From Gracilibacillus lacisalsi DSM 19029 (lineage in GTDB: Bacteria > Bacillota > Bacilli > Bacillales > Amphibacillaceae): a stretch of 64,000 nt of DNA. This document shows positions 34,348 to 44,591 of the stretch, one piece after another. Below the pieces are notes generated by a model, which was not told where the DNA came from, did not search any database, and worked only from the letters and a program-made list of their open reading frames with translations. The DNA lies in assembly GCF_000377765.1 (NCBI RefSeq), contig NZ_KB898670.1:1-64000 (forward strand), in the 5' to 3' direction. Every line of letters begins with the position of its first letter. Position 1 is the stretch's first letter. The position numbers and the translations under genes are program-made.

Positions 34348-36864
34348 TTAAGTATGTTCTATGATTAATTGTACTGGGCCAAGTAACCCCGATGGTAATG
34401 CTAATTGATCCATTTGATTTGCACTGTTGTTTGTTACTTTCACTTCTAATTGGTTCGCCCCTTCCTTTAAAACATGTATTGGAATGCTCATCTGATAAGG
34501 AGCCCAAAATTGTACATCTGTAAAATGATCATTTAAAATAATTTCCGCTATTTCATAAACTTCTCCTAAGTCAAGGATTGCATCCGCTATCGGAAAAATA
34601 TCTTGTTTTAAATCAAACTCAAAATAGTAACTCATCGTTCCAGAATAATAACGGAGCTCTTCGAATGTAGTCCAACTAACTAATTGATCCTTTGACCACT
34701 GGCGACAATTTGCCTTATTCGGTATTTTATTAGGATTCCATTTAATAGGTAATTGACGAATCAAATTTTCGTTGAGTAACTCGTTTTTTACCATTGATTT
34801 ATTAGGATCTACCGCAATGATCAGCGAAGCTCTTCTTCCTAACTCTAAATATAGTTCGTCATTTTGAAAATACGCTTCTTTTTGTTTTCCAGTCCATGGA
34901 TCCCATATTGCGGTTGCGCCTTCTTCTTTCAAGTCAACTGTACCTTTAAATTTTTCTTCACCTTCATTGACTATCAAATAGAAATATTGCCCTAGTTTTT
35001 CTACTAAACTCACTCTGATATCAGGACAGTATTCAGCCAATTGTACCGTTTGATACTGTTTAATATGCTCTATCATCTCAATCGAATGATCTAATTGAGT
35101 GATACCGTCCACTTCAGCTTCTCCACCAATACTGATAAGTTCCCCGCCTTGATTAACCCATTCCAATAATGTATTCCTTACTTTAGGATGACATTTTCTC
35201 CAAGATAACTGATCTAATATAACAACCTTATAATACTGATGGGCAATCTTTAAACTGTCACTTATTTCTACTAATTCATCAACAAATAATTTTTCATTTA
35301 CATAATTAAATTCAATCTGGTTTTGAAATAATTCCTTTGCTGCTTGCCATGGTAAATGGTCATCTTTTGTAAGTATGGCCACCTCAGCTTGATTGACACT
35401 ATCTGCCAAGAGCCAGCTCAACCTTTTCATGTAGGTGCTAAAATATTGATAATATGGCCACCACACATTATTAGGGCCCACATCTGGCGGTCGTTCATGA
35501 CTTCTATGCTGACCATCTATCGAATAATAAAAAGCATGTGGGCAAAACAAATTAACACCCCGAACCGCTAACCAGTCGATGTACCATTTCATATCAGCTG
35601 CAGACAAATTCCAATTATTATCTACGCCACAAACACCTAAAAATTCATTTATATTTCTTCTGCGACGATAATGTCTTGCAATATCTGCACCACATTTTCC
35701 TGCAGTAGAATGGGCACCTTGTATTCCCTTCTCTTCTTCAGGAGCTACCCATCGCCAAACTACGTCCTGTCCTGGTATATGAAATGGTTTTAACAAACCA
35801 ATGTCATCACTTGCTGCTGGATGACCAGTCAATGACAGGTTATTTTGCTCACACCATTCACTTATAGGACGGTAATAACTATCGAGCAGTCTTTTATGAA
35901 GCGCACGTTTATACCCTTCTTCCACTTCTTCTACTTTTCCATCTAGCTCAAAAAATAATGCAAGTAAGTCCTCAATATGAAAACCTTCGACAAAGAAATT
36001 ATTTTCAAAACCAGATGTCCATGGTATTAATCCTTCTTTGGCATTTCTTCCTAGCATATCTGGTTCATCGGTAAACACCGCAAATATAGTAGTACCAAAA
36101 TAGCTTCCTACCACTTCTTTGTAACGCTCATGCGTTATATCTATAAATGTTCTAACAGCTTCCGGGTTCAACAAATCAGCTGATCTTGGCGCATGAATTT
36201 CACCGTCGTCTTGACCTTCATGAACCCCTCTTATCGTACCATGTGATTCCGTCTCAACAAGGCCAACTAACGCCCATTCGTCTATGTTTCGATTGTTACT
36301 TTGGAAAAATTGGTCAATAAGTTCATCTCGTAATGTAACCTCTATCTTATCCTCAACATGTTTCTGTTCTACAATTTCCACATTTAATGGATACTGACAA
36401 TAAATATTGTTACGATCGATCACTCGCTCTATTTTTCGTACTAAAAATAAAGCTACTAACCGATCTGATTGCTTCATTGTAAGTTTATTATTTTGGAATG
36501 TCAGTTGCTGCTCAATAGCTTTTAAACCTTTGCTAGCGAAATGTGGATTTCTTTCTACTACTTTACCATTAGCTGCACCTGATGGATACATTGCTTCATC
36601 GTATAAAATAACATGCATACCTAGTTTATCTGCTTCGTTAACAGCAAATTTTACAAATTCCATAAATGAATCCGATAAATATTCCAAATTATCTGGCAAC
36701 CCTATCCGTGGATGGAGTACGAACCCTTCAACACCTTTCTCTTTAAAATCGTGTATTTGCTTTTTTAGTTCGGTTTTGGATAATTGATCATTCCAGAACC
36801 AAAATGGCATTGGTGAGTACTCAGATCCTGGATTATTAAATTGGTTCCATAATAGCTGACTCAA
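34348..36864 (-). CDS. GH106-like glycoside hydrolase (putative alpha-L-rhamnosidase)
   Basis: 838 residues. The N-terminal PMPFWFWNDQLSKTELKKQI with GVEGFVLHPRIGLP, and the catalytic-barrel segments LYDEAMYPSGAANG and AVFTDEPDM, are typical of GH106 and close relatives. The C-terminal ~130 residues form a beta-sandwich of GH2 type (AEIILNDHFTDVQFWAPYQM). It should release L-rhamnose from pectic oligosaccharides inside the cell; no signal peptide. TTG start with GAGGGGG 7 bases before. A different specificity within the clan is possible. Confidence 0.75.
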   Translation of the reverse strand: MSQLLWNQFNNPGSEYSPMPFWFWNDQLSKTELKKQIHDFKEKGVEGFVLHPRIGLPDNLEYLSDSFMEFVKFAVNEADKLGMHVILYDEAMYPSGAANGKVVERNPHFASKGLKAIEQQLTFQNNKLTMKQSDRLVALFLVRKIERVIDRNNIYCQYPLNVEIVEQKHVEDKIEVTLRDELIDQFFQSNNRNIDEWALVGLVETESHGTIRGVHEGQDDGEIHAPRSADLLNPEAVRTFIDITHERYKEVVGSYFGTTIFAVFTDEPDMLGRNAKEGLIPWTSGFENNFFVEGFHIEDLLALFFELDGKVEEVEEGYKRALHKRLLDSYYRPISEWCEQNNLSLTGHPAASDDIGLLKPFHIPGQDVVWRWVAPEEEKGIQGAHSTAGKCGADIARHYRRRRNINEFLGVCGVDNNWNLSAADMKWYIDWLAVRGVNLFCPHAFYYSIDGQHRSHERPPDVGPNNVWWPYYQYFSTYMKRLSWLLADSVNQAEVAILTKDDHLPWQAAKELFQNQIEFNYVNEKLFVDELVEISDSLKIAHQYYKVVILDQLSWRKCHPKVRNTLLEWVNQGGELISIGGEAEVDGITQLDHSIEMIEHIKQYQTVQLAEYCPDIRVSLVEKLGQYFYLIVNEGEEKFKGTVDLKEEGATAIWDPWTGKQKEAYFQNDELYLELGRRASLIIAVDPNKSMVKNELLNENLIRQLPIKWNPNKIPNKANCRQWSKDQLVSWTTFEELRYYSGTMSYYFEFDLKQDIFPIADAILDLGEVYEIAEIILNDHFTDVQFWAPYQMSIPIHVLKEGANQLEVKVTNNSANQMDQLALPSGLLGPVQLIIEHT

Positions 36865-36885
36865 ATTAATTCCCCCTCTATATAT

Positions 36886-39213
36886 TTAAGAGCTATTTGA
36901 TTTTATTTTTCTATACTGACTTGGAGGTACACCTATATGTTTTTTGAAAATACGATTAAAATAACTGTGGCGATATCCTACACTTTCTGCTATTTCATTA
37001 ATTTTCGAGTTGGAATTCAATAATAATTCTTTCGCTTGATCAAGGCGTATCCTTGTTAGGTAGTCAATAAAATTAATACCTAACACTTTTTTAAATGCTT
37101 TACTTAATGTATATGCAGTCGTATCAGCTTGATCCGCACAACTTTCTAAGGAGATATCTTCCATATAATGTTCATGTATATATAATGTAACCTCATCTAC
37201 TAGCTGTTTCATTTCAATATTCATATTATTCTCTACAAAATCAACATATGGTTGTATCACCTTATCTACTAACCATCTAACAATCCATTCTCTTTCTCGT
37301 ATTTGTGCAAGCTCTTCATACATATTTCTCCCATTATACAGTACAGTAGGATCAATGCCAGAATGTAATATTTCATGTTGAATCGTACTATATAATTGCA
37401 TAATACTAGCTTGCACATTTAATTCTTTATTACCGTTTTCAACTAAATAATTGAAAAATTGACGAATAAATGCTTCCGCTTCCTTCGTACGACCTCTTCT
37501 TATACATTGAATAATCTCCTTTTCCAATTCGAACGGATAATACAACTTCTTCTTATATTCTCTTTCCTGCAATTCATTTAAATGGATAATTTGATTTTGA
37601 TTTTCAAACTCCCGGTATCTTTTTCCACGCCCTATTTCCTCAAACAAATGACTGATTTGTTTCACTTGCTCTGTTTTAGAACTAATCGTTATCGTCACCT
37701 TCAAGGCTAACACCTTATTTATAGCTTCTGTAATATTCTCTGCTAACTTATGCAGCGATGTTGGTAAACTCTCTTTAGTGTTAGGAACGATTAGAAAGAT
37801 TCCCGCTGATAGGTCATAATTATTTAAAATGGTGTATTGTTGAAATTGTTCTTTCGTAATATCTTCTGCGATATTAGCCATTGCGAATGTTAACAAGCTG
37901 TCATCCTCTTCATTTATTTTATCTGCGTCATACATCCCTGTAAGCTGAATATCTAAAAGGACAAACGTATGATCCTTCACATTCCAACCGTATTTCGCCA
38001 TCCTTTGTTTTAAAGCGTTTTCGCTGTAATCGTATAAGTATCCCTTTGTTAATTGAACTAAGAAATTTTGCCTTAATTGTGGTATTTGTTCTGATAACCT
38101 TTTTTCTAAATGACGCCTTTCGTCTGTCAAGGCATGAAACTGCTCATGAATTTGTTTAAACTCATCTGTCTTTACTTTCTGTTTGTCTGGGGTTGTAAGT
38201 GAATTGACCAAATTACGAACCGGTTTATATAATCGATTAGATGCAAACCAAGTCATCAAAAATGCTAAAATTAATATCGACAAGCTAGCGACCATGATTA
38301 CTTTCGATATGGTAACGATAGGGGATGTAATAGCAGTTATTGGCGCCGCCGAAACATAAGTCCATGTTGAGCCAATTCGATCAAACTGCCCGGATGAAAC
38401 CGAAAAAGTTTCATCCTCCCAATCTAATTGAAAGGAACTACTACTATGTTGGTTTTTGTTAAGTTCATTAGATAAAACATTCGCTAAATCCTCATGATTA
38501 CTTTCTGCCGTAGATAGTAGTACTTCATTTTCCTGATTAAATAACATTGTAAAACCGTCGCTATATGGAGTTAACGTTTCGATTAATGAAGCCAACTTCT
38601 GTTTATCAATTTTCACAATAATAGCACCGAATGGATGATTAGCAACACCAGGTATTTGGTGTGTTAGAACAATATCATTCGTGTACTTAGTATTTTCAAT
38701 AAACTGTTCTTCCTGGTCCCAGGTAACATTCTGACTGCCCAATAGTAATGATTGGTAAGCATCTTCCATATTGTGATCCTTGATAAAACTTAAGTATGGT
38801 GACAATAATATCGGTTCTCGACCATTTACGAAAAGCTCTACTTCATCAATTAACGGATGACTCCCTTGTAATATCAGTAACTTTTGCTTCAAGTCTCTCG
38901 TTTTCTGAAATTCGCTGACATAATCCATATTTGTTAACTGAGAATTAAAAATCGGTTCAAAAGCCCAATAACTTAATGATTCTTCTAGATAGTTAAATTG
39001 ATCATCAATGTTCTGGGCACGATCAGTAATTTCCTCCACATGAATTTTTCGTAATTCTTCTTCCGTAGAATATAATCCAAACGTATAAATTCCAATGGCG
39101 GAAACAATACCTGGTATGGAAGTGATAAAAAGAATCATTAAAAAGCTTCTGCGAAAATACTTACTACTCCACCGGTTAACGATCCAACTTCTAATCTTTG
39201 TCCAAAAATTCAT
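36886..39213 (-). CDS. Membrane-bound AraC-family regulator with Cache sensor (YesS-like)
   Basis: 775 residues: helix at about 20-42, extracellular Cache-type domain (about 45-290), helix near 295-318, a central cytoplasmic region, and a C-terminal AraC HTH pair (about 675-772) with SLESCADQADTTAYTLSKAFK and the second helix pair INEIAESVGYRHSYFNRIFK. The order matches B. subtilis YesS (761 residues), activator of rhamnogalacturonan genes. It senses a sugar outside and activates transcription directly from the membrane. GAGGTGGG before the ATG. It lies inside the operon it probably controls. Confidence 0.88.
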   Translation of the reverse strand: MNFWTKIRSWIVNRWSSKYFRRSFLMILFITSIPGIVSAIGIYTFGLYSTEEELRKIHVEEITDRAQNIDDQFNYLEESLSYWAFEPIFNSQLTNMDYVSEFQKTRDLKQKLLILQGSHPLIDEVELFVNGREPILLSPYLSFIKDHNMEDAYQSLLLGSQNVTWDQEEQFIENTKYTNDIVLTHQIPGVANHPFGAIIVKIDKQKLASLIETLTPYSDGFTMLFNQENEVLLSTAESNHEDLANVLSNELNKNQHSSSSFQLDWEDETFSVSSGQFDRIGSTWTYVSAAPITAITSPIVTISKVIMVASLSILILAFLMTWFASNRLYKPVRNLVNSLTTPDKQKVKTDEFKQIHEQFHALTDERRHLEKRLSEQIPQLRQNFLVQLTKGYLYDYSENALKQRMAKYGWNVKDHTFVLLDIQLTGMYDADKINEEDDSLLTFAMANIAEDITKEQFQQYTILNNYDLSAGIFLIVPNTKESLPTSLHKLAENITEAINKVLALKVTITISSKTEQVKQISHLFEEIGRGKRYREFENQNQIIHLNELQEREYKKKLYYPFELEKEIIQCIRRGRTKEAEAFIRQFFNYLVENGNKELNVQASIMQLYSTIQHEILHSGIDPTVLYNGRNMYEELAQIREREWIVRWLVDKVIQPYVDFVENNMNIEMKQLVDEVTLYIHEHYMEDISLESCADQADTTAYTLSKAFKKVLGINFIDYLTRIRLDQAKELLLNSNSKINEIAESVGYRHSYFNRIFKKHIGVPPSQYRKIKSNSS

Positions 39214-39300
39214 TTACGCCCACCTCTTATTCCTATAAGCATATCACATTTTGTAAGCGTTATCATGGTATAAAGAAGAATTAAGGAAAATTGAACTATA

Positions 39301-40176
39301 TTATCCTTTCACAGATCCTAGTAAAATTCCTTTTGCGAAATGTTTTTGCAAAAATGGGTAGAACACAAGAATCGGAAGTGTTGCTACTACTACTACTGCC
39401 ATTTTCAAAGACTCTTCCGGTGGATCCGTTAACATCGTATCCATTGTACCAAAATCTACATTGGCGACCATTATTAATTGTTGTAATAATAATTGTACCG
39501 GCCATTTTGCACTATCACTAATATATAGTAAGGCATTGAAGAAATCATTCCAGTAAAATACCGCATAGAACAGCGTAAATGTGGCGATTACTGGTTTGGA
39601 TAGCGGAATGACAATTCTCCAAAACACCCCCATATCTGAACAGCCATCAATACGAGCTGCCTCTTCCAATTCTGTTGGAAGGTTTTGAAAGAAACTTTTG
39701 ACAATGATCAGATAAAATGGATTGATCGCGACCGGTAATATTAATGCCCATAATGAATCTAATAATCCTAAACTTCGAACAACGATATAGGTTGGAATCA
39801 TACCACCATTGAATACCATCGTAAACACAACCAAATTTAAGATAATATTACGCCCTAACAAATTTTTTCTAGATATTGGATAAGCCATAGACATCGTTAA
39901 TAACAAACTTACTAATGTACCTAATACGGTGACTAGCACAGAAACCCCGATACTACGAACAAATGTATTGGTCGAAAATATATAATCATATGCCGCAGTA
40001 GTAATCGTTTCAGGTACTAGAAAAAAAGGTCTGGCTGCTATTTCTGCCTCAGTAGCAAACGATGCAGCGATTACATAAACAAATGGTATAAATGTTACTA
40101 ACCCCATTAATATTAATACGATATGGTTAAACACATCAAATACTCGTCCTAATGGAGTATTGTGCATTTTGTGCAT
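39301..40176 (-). CDS. ABC sugar transporter permease (LplC/YtcP-like)
   Basis: 291 residues, six helices, MalG-type permease. The EAA loop reads EAARIDGCSDMGVFWRIVIPLSKP near residue 180-203. The C-terminal FAKGILLGSVKG is typical of the LplC/YtcP branch. AAAGGGGG lies 8 bases before the ATG, 30 bases after the partner permease. No ATPase gene is nearby; these systems normally share MsmX encoded elsewhere. Likely imports rhamnogalacturonan oligosaccharides. Confidence 0.9.
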   Translation of the reverse strand: MHKMHNTPLGRVFDVFNHIVLILMGLVTFIPFVYVIAASFATEAEIAARPFFLVPETITTAAYDYIFSTNTFVRSIGVSVLVTVLGTLVSLLLTMSMAYPISRKNLLGRNIILNLVVFTMVFNGGMIPTYIVVRSLGLLDSLWALILPVAINPFYLIIVKSFFQNLPTELEEAARIDGCSDMGVFWRIVIPLSKPVIATFTLFYAVFYWNDFFNALLYISDSAKWPVQLLLQQLIMVANVDFGTMDTMLTDPPEESLKMAVVVVATLPILVFYPFLQKHFAKGILLGSVKG

Positions 40177-40206
40177 GCGAGCTTCCCCCTTTGATTGACA
40201 CTTCTA

Positions 40207-41172
40207 TTAGAATAGACCTGTTTGCCCCATTTTCTTGGCAAAATAATCTGCACCATATATCAGGATAATCCCAACAACTGCTTTAAACAGGCCAACAGCT
40301 GTACTATAACTAAACATACCTTGAGTTATACCAACAAAATAAACATACGTGTCAAATACATCTGCAACATCTCTGTTTAATGAATTGGTCATTAAGTAGA
40401 TTTGCTGGAAACCTTGGTCTAAAAAATTCCCTAATCGTAATATTAATAAAATGACAATGGTACTTCTTAATGCTGGTAAGGTGACGTGCCACATTCTTCT
40501 GAAGCGACCCGCACCATCCATGATTGCTGCCTCATATTGTTCGGCACTAACACTTGCTAGTGCAGCTAAAAAGATAACCGTTCCCCAGCCTGTTTCTTTC
40601 CAAATAACTTGCGCAATAATCATGGGCCGGAACCAGTCTGGACTCGAAAGAAAATTAATTTTCTCACCGGTAAAAAATTCTACCACTGCGTTGACCGCGC
40701 CACCACTAGTAGTTAAAAAAACGTACGTAATACTAGCAATAATAACCCATGACATAAAGTGAGGTACATAAACCAATGTTTGTATTGTCCGTTTAAAAAA
40801 TTGCATTCTGACTTCATTTAATAGTAAAGCTACAATAATGGGAGCGGGAAAGAAGAATATCAGATCATATAGAGCTAAAATTAAGGTGTTACGTAGAAGC
40901 CTTATAAAGTCAGGGTTCTGAAAGAAGTTGATAAAATGGTCAAAACCAACCCAATCACTAGCCCAAAAGCCTCTAAATGGTGAATAGTCTTGAAAGGCCA
41001 TCAATACTCCCCACATGGGTAAATATTTAAAGAGAATAAAATATAAAGCACCTGGAATTAATAAAAAATATAGCCATTTATCACGCAATATTCTTTGCAT
41101 ATTCGTTAATTGACTTGCCGAGACAACGACATCGTTTTTTGCTTTTTTAGACTTCATACTTAGCTGTGCCAA
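40207..41172 (-). CDS. ABC sugar transporter permease (LplB-like)
   Basis: 321 residues, six helices, MalF-type permease of the LplB branch. The EAA loop is YEAAIMDGAGRFRRMWHVTLP near 215-235, and the C-terminus ends GADYFAKKMGQTGLF. I chose the TTG at 41172, 6 bases after GGGGGG; an in-frame ATG five codons later is too far from it. Partner of the next permease and of the lipoprotein 84 bases upstream. Confidence 0.9.
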   Translation of the reverse strand: MAQLSMKSKKAKNDVVVSASQLTNMQRILRDKWLYFLLIPGALYFILFKYLPMWGVLMAFQDYSPFRGFWASDWVGFDHFINFFQNPDFIRLLRNTLILALYDLIFFFPAPIIVALLLNEVRMQFFKRTIQTLVYVPHFMSWVIIASITYVFLTTSGGAVNAVVEFFTGEKINFLSSPDWFRPMIIAQVIWKETGWGTVIFLAALASVSAEQYEAAIMDGAGRFRRMWHVTLPALRSTIVILLILRLGNFLDQGFQQIYLMTNSLNRDVADVFDTYVYFVGITQGMFSYSTAVGLFKAVVGIILIYGADYFAKKMGQTGLF

Positions 41173-41256
41173 TGGTTTCCCCCCTTAATAAGCGGATATC
41201 TGTTATTTACGCTATCAAGCGTAGACAACAGATATCCAATCCAACATTATAAGAAA

Positions 41257-42795
41257 TTATTGTGTTGCTTGATATAGTTCATTTATTTCTTCTATATACT
41301 CTTTACCACCTGAATTCATCCACAATTCTTCCGCTTCATCTAATCCGGCTTCATCAATTTGGCCAACAATATATTGGATTTTTGCATCTAAGATAATGTT
41401 ATCCAATTGTTCACCTTGACGACTATAAATCTCAGAAACGAACGGTTCAGCAGGGTTTCCGACAACTATTTCTTCATTTGCTTCTAATACTTCTTCTTCT
41501 TTTTCTTCCAGTTCTTGAAGTGGTTTTTCTAAATAACGATCTTCTGGCACAAAGGTTAACAATTGATTGGTATCTTCATGTTCATAAATCAATGACTGAT
41601 CAGTCGTTGGTGTGTAAACACCATCTTCCATTTCATAATGTCTACCTTCAATACCATTAAACGCTAGAGTTTGACCTTCTTCGGTACTCATATCATCCAT
41701 AAATTGTAATACTTTATGCAGCTCTTCTTCCGTTTCAACAGCCTGTTTAGAAATAGCATACATCATGTTATATCCGGAAGTAGGCAGATTAAATAATCCA
41801 TTTGGTCCCTCTACAGTGCCAAATACATCAACCGCCCCTTCTAATGATGGGTCTGCATCAATCATTTGATCTTGGTTTCTACTTGCAGCATCTACTACGT
41901 CGACAATGGTTCCTGCTTCTCCGTTCACAAATGCATCATGCCATTTGGCTGGGTCCATTACCGCAAAATCTTCATTTACTAACCCTTCATCATACATTTT
42001 TTTAAAGAAATCTAAGGCATCTCGATAGTTAGGATCTTGGAAGTGAGGATAGAGTGAACCATCATCTGCAATCCCCCATTTATTAGGAACACCAAACCAT
42101 GTTTGCATGATATCCCATGGGCCTTCATATTCTGAAACAATTGTACCGAGTGTATCGTCTTGTCCATTTCCATCAGGATCATCATGTGTAAAGGCATACA
42201 TCACATCATAGAATTCATCAATAGTAGTCGGTGTTTCCAGCCCTAAGTTATCGAGCCAATCTTGTCTAATTGAAACAGCCATACGTCCTAATGGTCTGGA
42301 ACGGTAAATTCCATAAATTCGCCCATCAATGGAGATATTATTAAGCACAATATCATTCATTTGACTTAAATTTTCATAATCGTCAAGATAATCTGTTAAA
42401 TCCCAAAATGCACCATCATGAACAGCATTTATAAAACTCGAAGTTTTTCCTGTTAAGATTAATGATGGTAGATCTCCAGATGCAAGTGTGATATTAAAGC
42501 GTTCATCATAATTACTATTTGGAACAAAGGTAATATCTAAATTGGTATTAGTAAATTCTCCTATCGCTTCTACAACAGGACTATCATTTCCTGGAGGTTC
42601 TGGTGAATGAGATGTCGTCATAATGGAGATGTCGAATGCATCTTCAGATCCATCACCTGAGTTGGTTTCAGATGGTGCATCGTCTCCACTCTCATCTGTA
42701 GAACTACTAGTATCACTATCGTCACTACACGCTACTAATATGGAACTAAGAAATAAACTAAATAATAACAATAAAAGACTCTTTTTCATTTTCAA
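41257..42795 (-). CDS. ABC sugar-binding lipoprotein (LplA-like)
   Basis: 512 residues with a lipoprotein signal (LSSILVACSDD, Cys23), an acidic Ser/Thr/Asp-rich linker (about 25-50) and a large periplasmic-binding fold. This size, about 500 residues, is typical of LplA/YtcQ proteins that bind pectin-derived oligosaccharides. GGGGAGG is 8 bases before the TTG at 42795; an ATG two codons later is 14 bases away. First gene of a ~9.8-kb operon with a cre site across its promoter. The acidic linker fits a salt-adapted exported protein. Confidence 0.9.
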   Translation of the reverse strand: MKMKKSLLLLLFSLFLSSILVACSDDSDTSSSTDESGDDAPSETNSGDGSEDAFDISIMTTSHSPEPPGNDSPVVEAIGEFTNTNLDITFVPNSNYDERFNITLASGDLPSLILTGKTSSFINAVHDGAFWDLTDYLDDYENLSQMNDIVLNNISIDGRIYGIYRSRPLGRMAVSIRQDWLDNLGLETPTTIDEFYDVMYAFTHDDPDGNGQDDTLGTIVSEYEGPWDIMQTWFGVPNKWGIADDGSLYPHFQDPNYRDALDFFKKMYDEGLVNEDFAVMDPAKWHDAFVNGEAGTIVDVVDAASRNQDQMIDADPSLEGAVDVFGTVEGPNGLFNLPTSGYNMMYAISKQAVETEEELHKVLQFMDDMSTEEGQTLAFNGIEGRHYEMEDGVYTPTTDQSLIYEHEDTNQLLTFVPEDRYLEKPLQELEEKEEEVLEANEEIVVGNPAEPFVSEIYSRQGEQLDNIILDAKIQYIVGQIDEAGLDEAEELWMNSGGKEYIEEINELYQATQ

Positions 42796-42910
42796 TTCTA
42801 ATTCCTCCCCTTTTTCATCATAATTAAATAATAAACTCTTTAGTGAAATCGTGATGAGTTATTCACCCCCACCTATTTAATCTCGTCACATCCTGTAACG
42901 GCTTAAATAA

Positions 42911-42939
42911 AATATAAAACGCTTTCATTTTTCCTACAA
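42911..42939 (-). promoter_or_regulatory. Promoter with overlapping CcpA cre site, pectin operon
   Basis: On the minus strand TTGTAG (42939-42934), a 17-base spacer and TATATT (42916-42911) make a SigA-type promoter. The cre-like sequence TGAAAGCGTTTTAT (42927-42914) covers the spacer and -10, matching 12 of 14 consensus positions. Bound CcpA would block RNA polymerase, so the operon should be off in glucose. Confidence 0.75.
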
Positions 42940-43198
42940 TATTCATTTTTTGTCATTAAACTGATTAATGGCGAAAGACCTATTCTTATCAGGATTATAG
43001 CAGTTTTTTATCACTTTTTTATCCTTTTATCACTTTTTTGCAAGCAAATAAAATAATTAATTTTGAGCACCTGATCACATATAGCTACCTTTGATTAATG
43101 CTATTGTTGGGAAGGATCTTTATACCAGTTGTTTGCCTTCATCATAATCGGCTGCAATGCTATCAAAACAGATCCACACAACAACTGTTTTTATCGAT
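42940..43198. other. Spacer between pectin promoter and ykuI terminator
   Basis: About 260 AT-rich bases. It is the natural place for YesS-like activator binding upstream of the -35, but I cannot define a repeat that would prove it. No gene seen. Confidence 0.35.
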
Positions 43199-43225
43199 AA
43201 AAAACCTCCATTTTGCATGGAGGTT
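43199..43225 (-). terminator. Terminator of ykuI
   Basis: AACCTCCAT (43203-43211) and ATGGAGGTT (43217-43225) form a perfect 9-bp stem with a 5-base loop and end in six Ts on the minus strand. Confidence 0.88.
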
Positions 43226-43272
43226 TATCAGTTGATTATCTTGTGTACTACTTTGTCCTTTGATGGTTTCAG

Positions 43273-44490
43273 TTACCACAACAAATCTTCATTCTCATCC
43301 ATATACATCGGCGAAACATCCATAAATAAATACAAGGAATCAGCTAACGGATAGGAAAAAGTACGAATCCTGTCACCTGTTTCGATATCATTGTAAAGAT
43401 CAGAAAGAATCCCAGCTTGATCTTCTTTCATACGAATAACATTTTCAATAAAATACGGACGCCAACTCCAATTTTTCCCTTTAATCGTCTCATCCCAGAC
43501 CCAGCCTTGATCCATATGAACAAGGTTAACAGTTTTCTGAAACCCATCTTCATCTGTTACATAAATTCGAAAAAAGATATGTTCCATTTCTTTTGCTAGA
43601 CTATCAACTTGTTCATCTAAACTCTTATTCTTCTTCACTAGCTGCCATTTTTCTTGAACCTGTTGATTTAGTGTGGCTGTCAGCTGATATTTAGTAGTTA
43701 GTTTGGATCTTTCCACCTCAATAAACTGTTGAATATTTTGACGAAAACGTTCTTTCAATACGTCTTTTGCCACGAAGGTATCAGAAGTTTCGGCGAGAAA
43801 GCTTCCTTGGTAAAACCGGCCATTATTCCTCCATGCATAATGAAAGTGATAATTGGACGTAATACCGTCAAATAATAATTCGGCTCCAAGTTTACGCGCA
43901 AGTAATGATAGGGAATAAATGATGCCATGAAAACCATTAGAATTTGATTCACTTTGAAGGGCTTGCAAATCAACTTTTAAAATATCTGGTTCCATGAGGC
44001 TAATCCGATCTAAATTACTTGTTCCTGTTCCTAGATCATCAATAGCTACTTTCACACCCATCGTTTTTAAATATTTGAATGTGTGTGTCACCAGTTCAAT
44101 ATCTCCTCGAAATTGATGCTCCGTTATTTCGATTACAATTTTGGAAAGATCAAGACCTTTTTCCTGATACTTTAACAGATGATTTAGAAACTGATCTTCC
44201 TTATCTAAGAGAAAATAATTCGCATGCACGTTCAAATACAAGTGCTCATCCATTCCTTGCTCAACATACTGTTTTAATGCCATGTCTTGAACCTTTTGAT
44301 CGATTTCCATTTTGAAATCATCGGGAACATTCGTATCATGGAAAAATGAACCTAAAGGAATAACTTGATTATCTATTTCCAATCTACCTAACACTTCATA
44401 ACCAGTCACTTCATGACTATCCGCACTGAAAATTGCTTGGAAATAAGGCTTCACTTTATCTACATGCATCATTATATCTAAAGGATCCAT
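43273..44490 (-). CDS. ykuI: EAL-domain c-di-GMP-binding protein YkuI
   Basis: 405 residues. EAL domain at about 1-250 with the MDPLDIMMHVD opening, EVL in place of the EAL triplet, EITEHQF, and the AIDDLGTGTSNLDRISLMEPDILKVD core; then the YkuI C-terminal PAS-like domain (NWSWRPYFIENVIRM, IRTFSYPLADSLYLFMDV). B. subtilis YkuI binds c-di-GMP with doubtful hydrolysis. The core keeps the DD of the metal site. GAGAGGGG before the ATG. With the cyclase at 16.8 kb it gives the window both ends of c-di-GMP signalling. Confidence 0.92.
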   Translation of the reverse strand: MDPLDIMMHVDKVKPYFQAIFSADSHEVTGYEVLGRLEIDNQVIPLGSFFHDTNVPDDFKMEIDQKVQDMALKQYVEQGMDEHLYLNVHANYFLLDKEDQFLNHLLKYQEKGLDLSKIVIEITEHQFRGDIELVTHTFKYLKTMGVKVAIDDLGTGTSNLDRISLMEPDILKVDLQALQSESNSNGFHGIIYSLSLLARKLGAELLFDGITSNYHFHYAWRNNGRFYQGSFLAETSDTFVAKDVLKERFRQNIQQFIEVERSKLTTKYQLTATLNQQVQEKWQLVKKNKSLDEQVDSLAKEMEHIFFRIYVTDEDGFQKTVNLVHMDQGWVWDETIKGKNWSWRPYFIENVIRMKEDQAGILSDLYNDIETGDRIRTFSYPLADSLYLFMDVSPMYMDENEDLLW

Positions 44491-44541
44491 CTTGATTCCC
44501 CTCTCTTTACATTAATTGTAACCGCACATATTGTTTTATTC

Positions 44542-44580
44542 AAAAAAAATAGTCTGAATCCGATTGGAATTCAGACTATT
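44542..44580 (-). terminator. Terminator of glnA
   Basis: AATAGTCTGAA and TTCAGACTATT form the stem, extended by weaker pairs, and eight Ts follow on the minus strand. It starts 11 bases after the glnA stop. Confidence 0.88.
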
Positions 44581-44591
44581 CACTACTTCGA

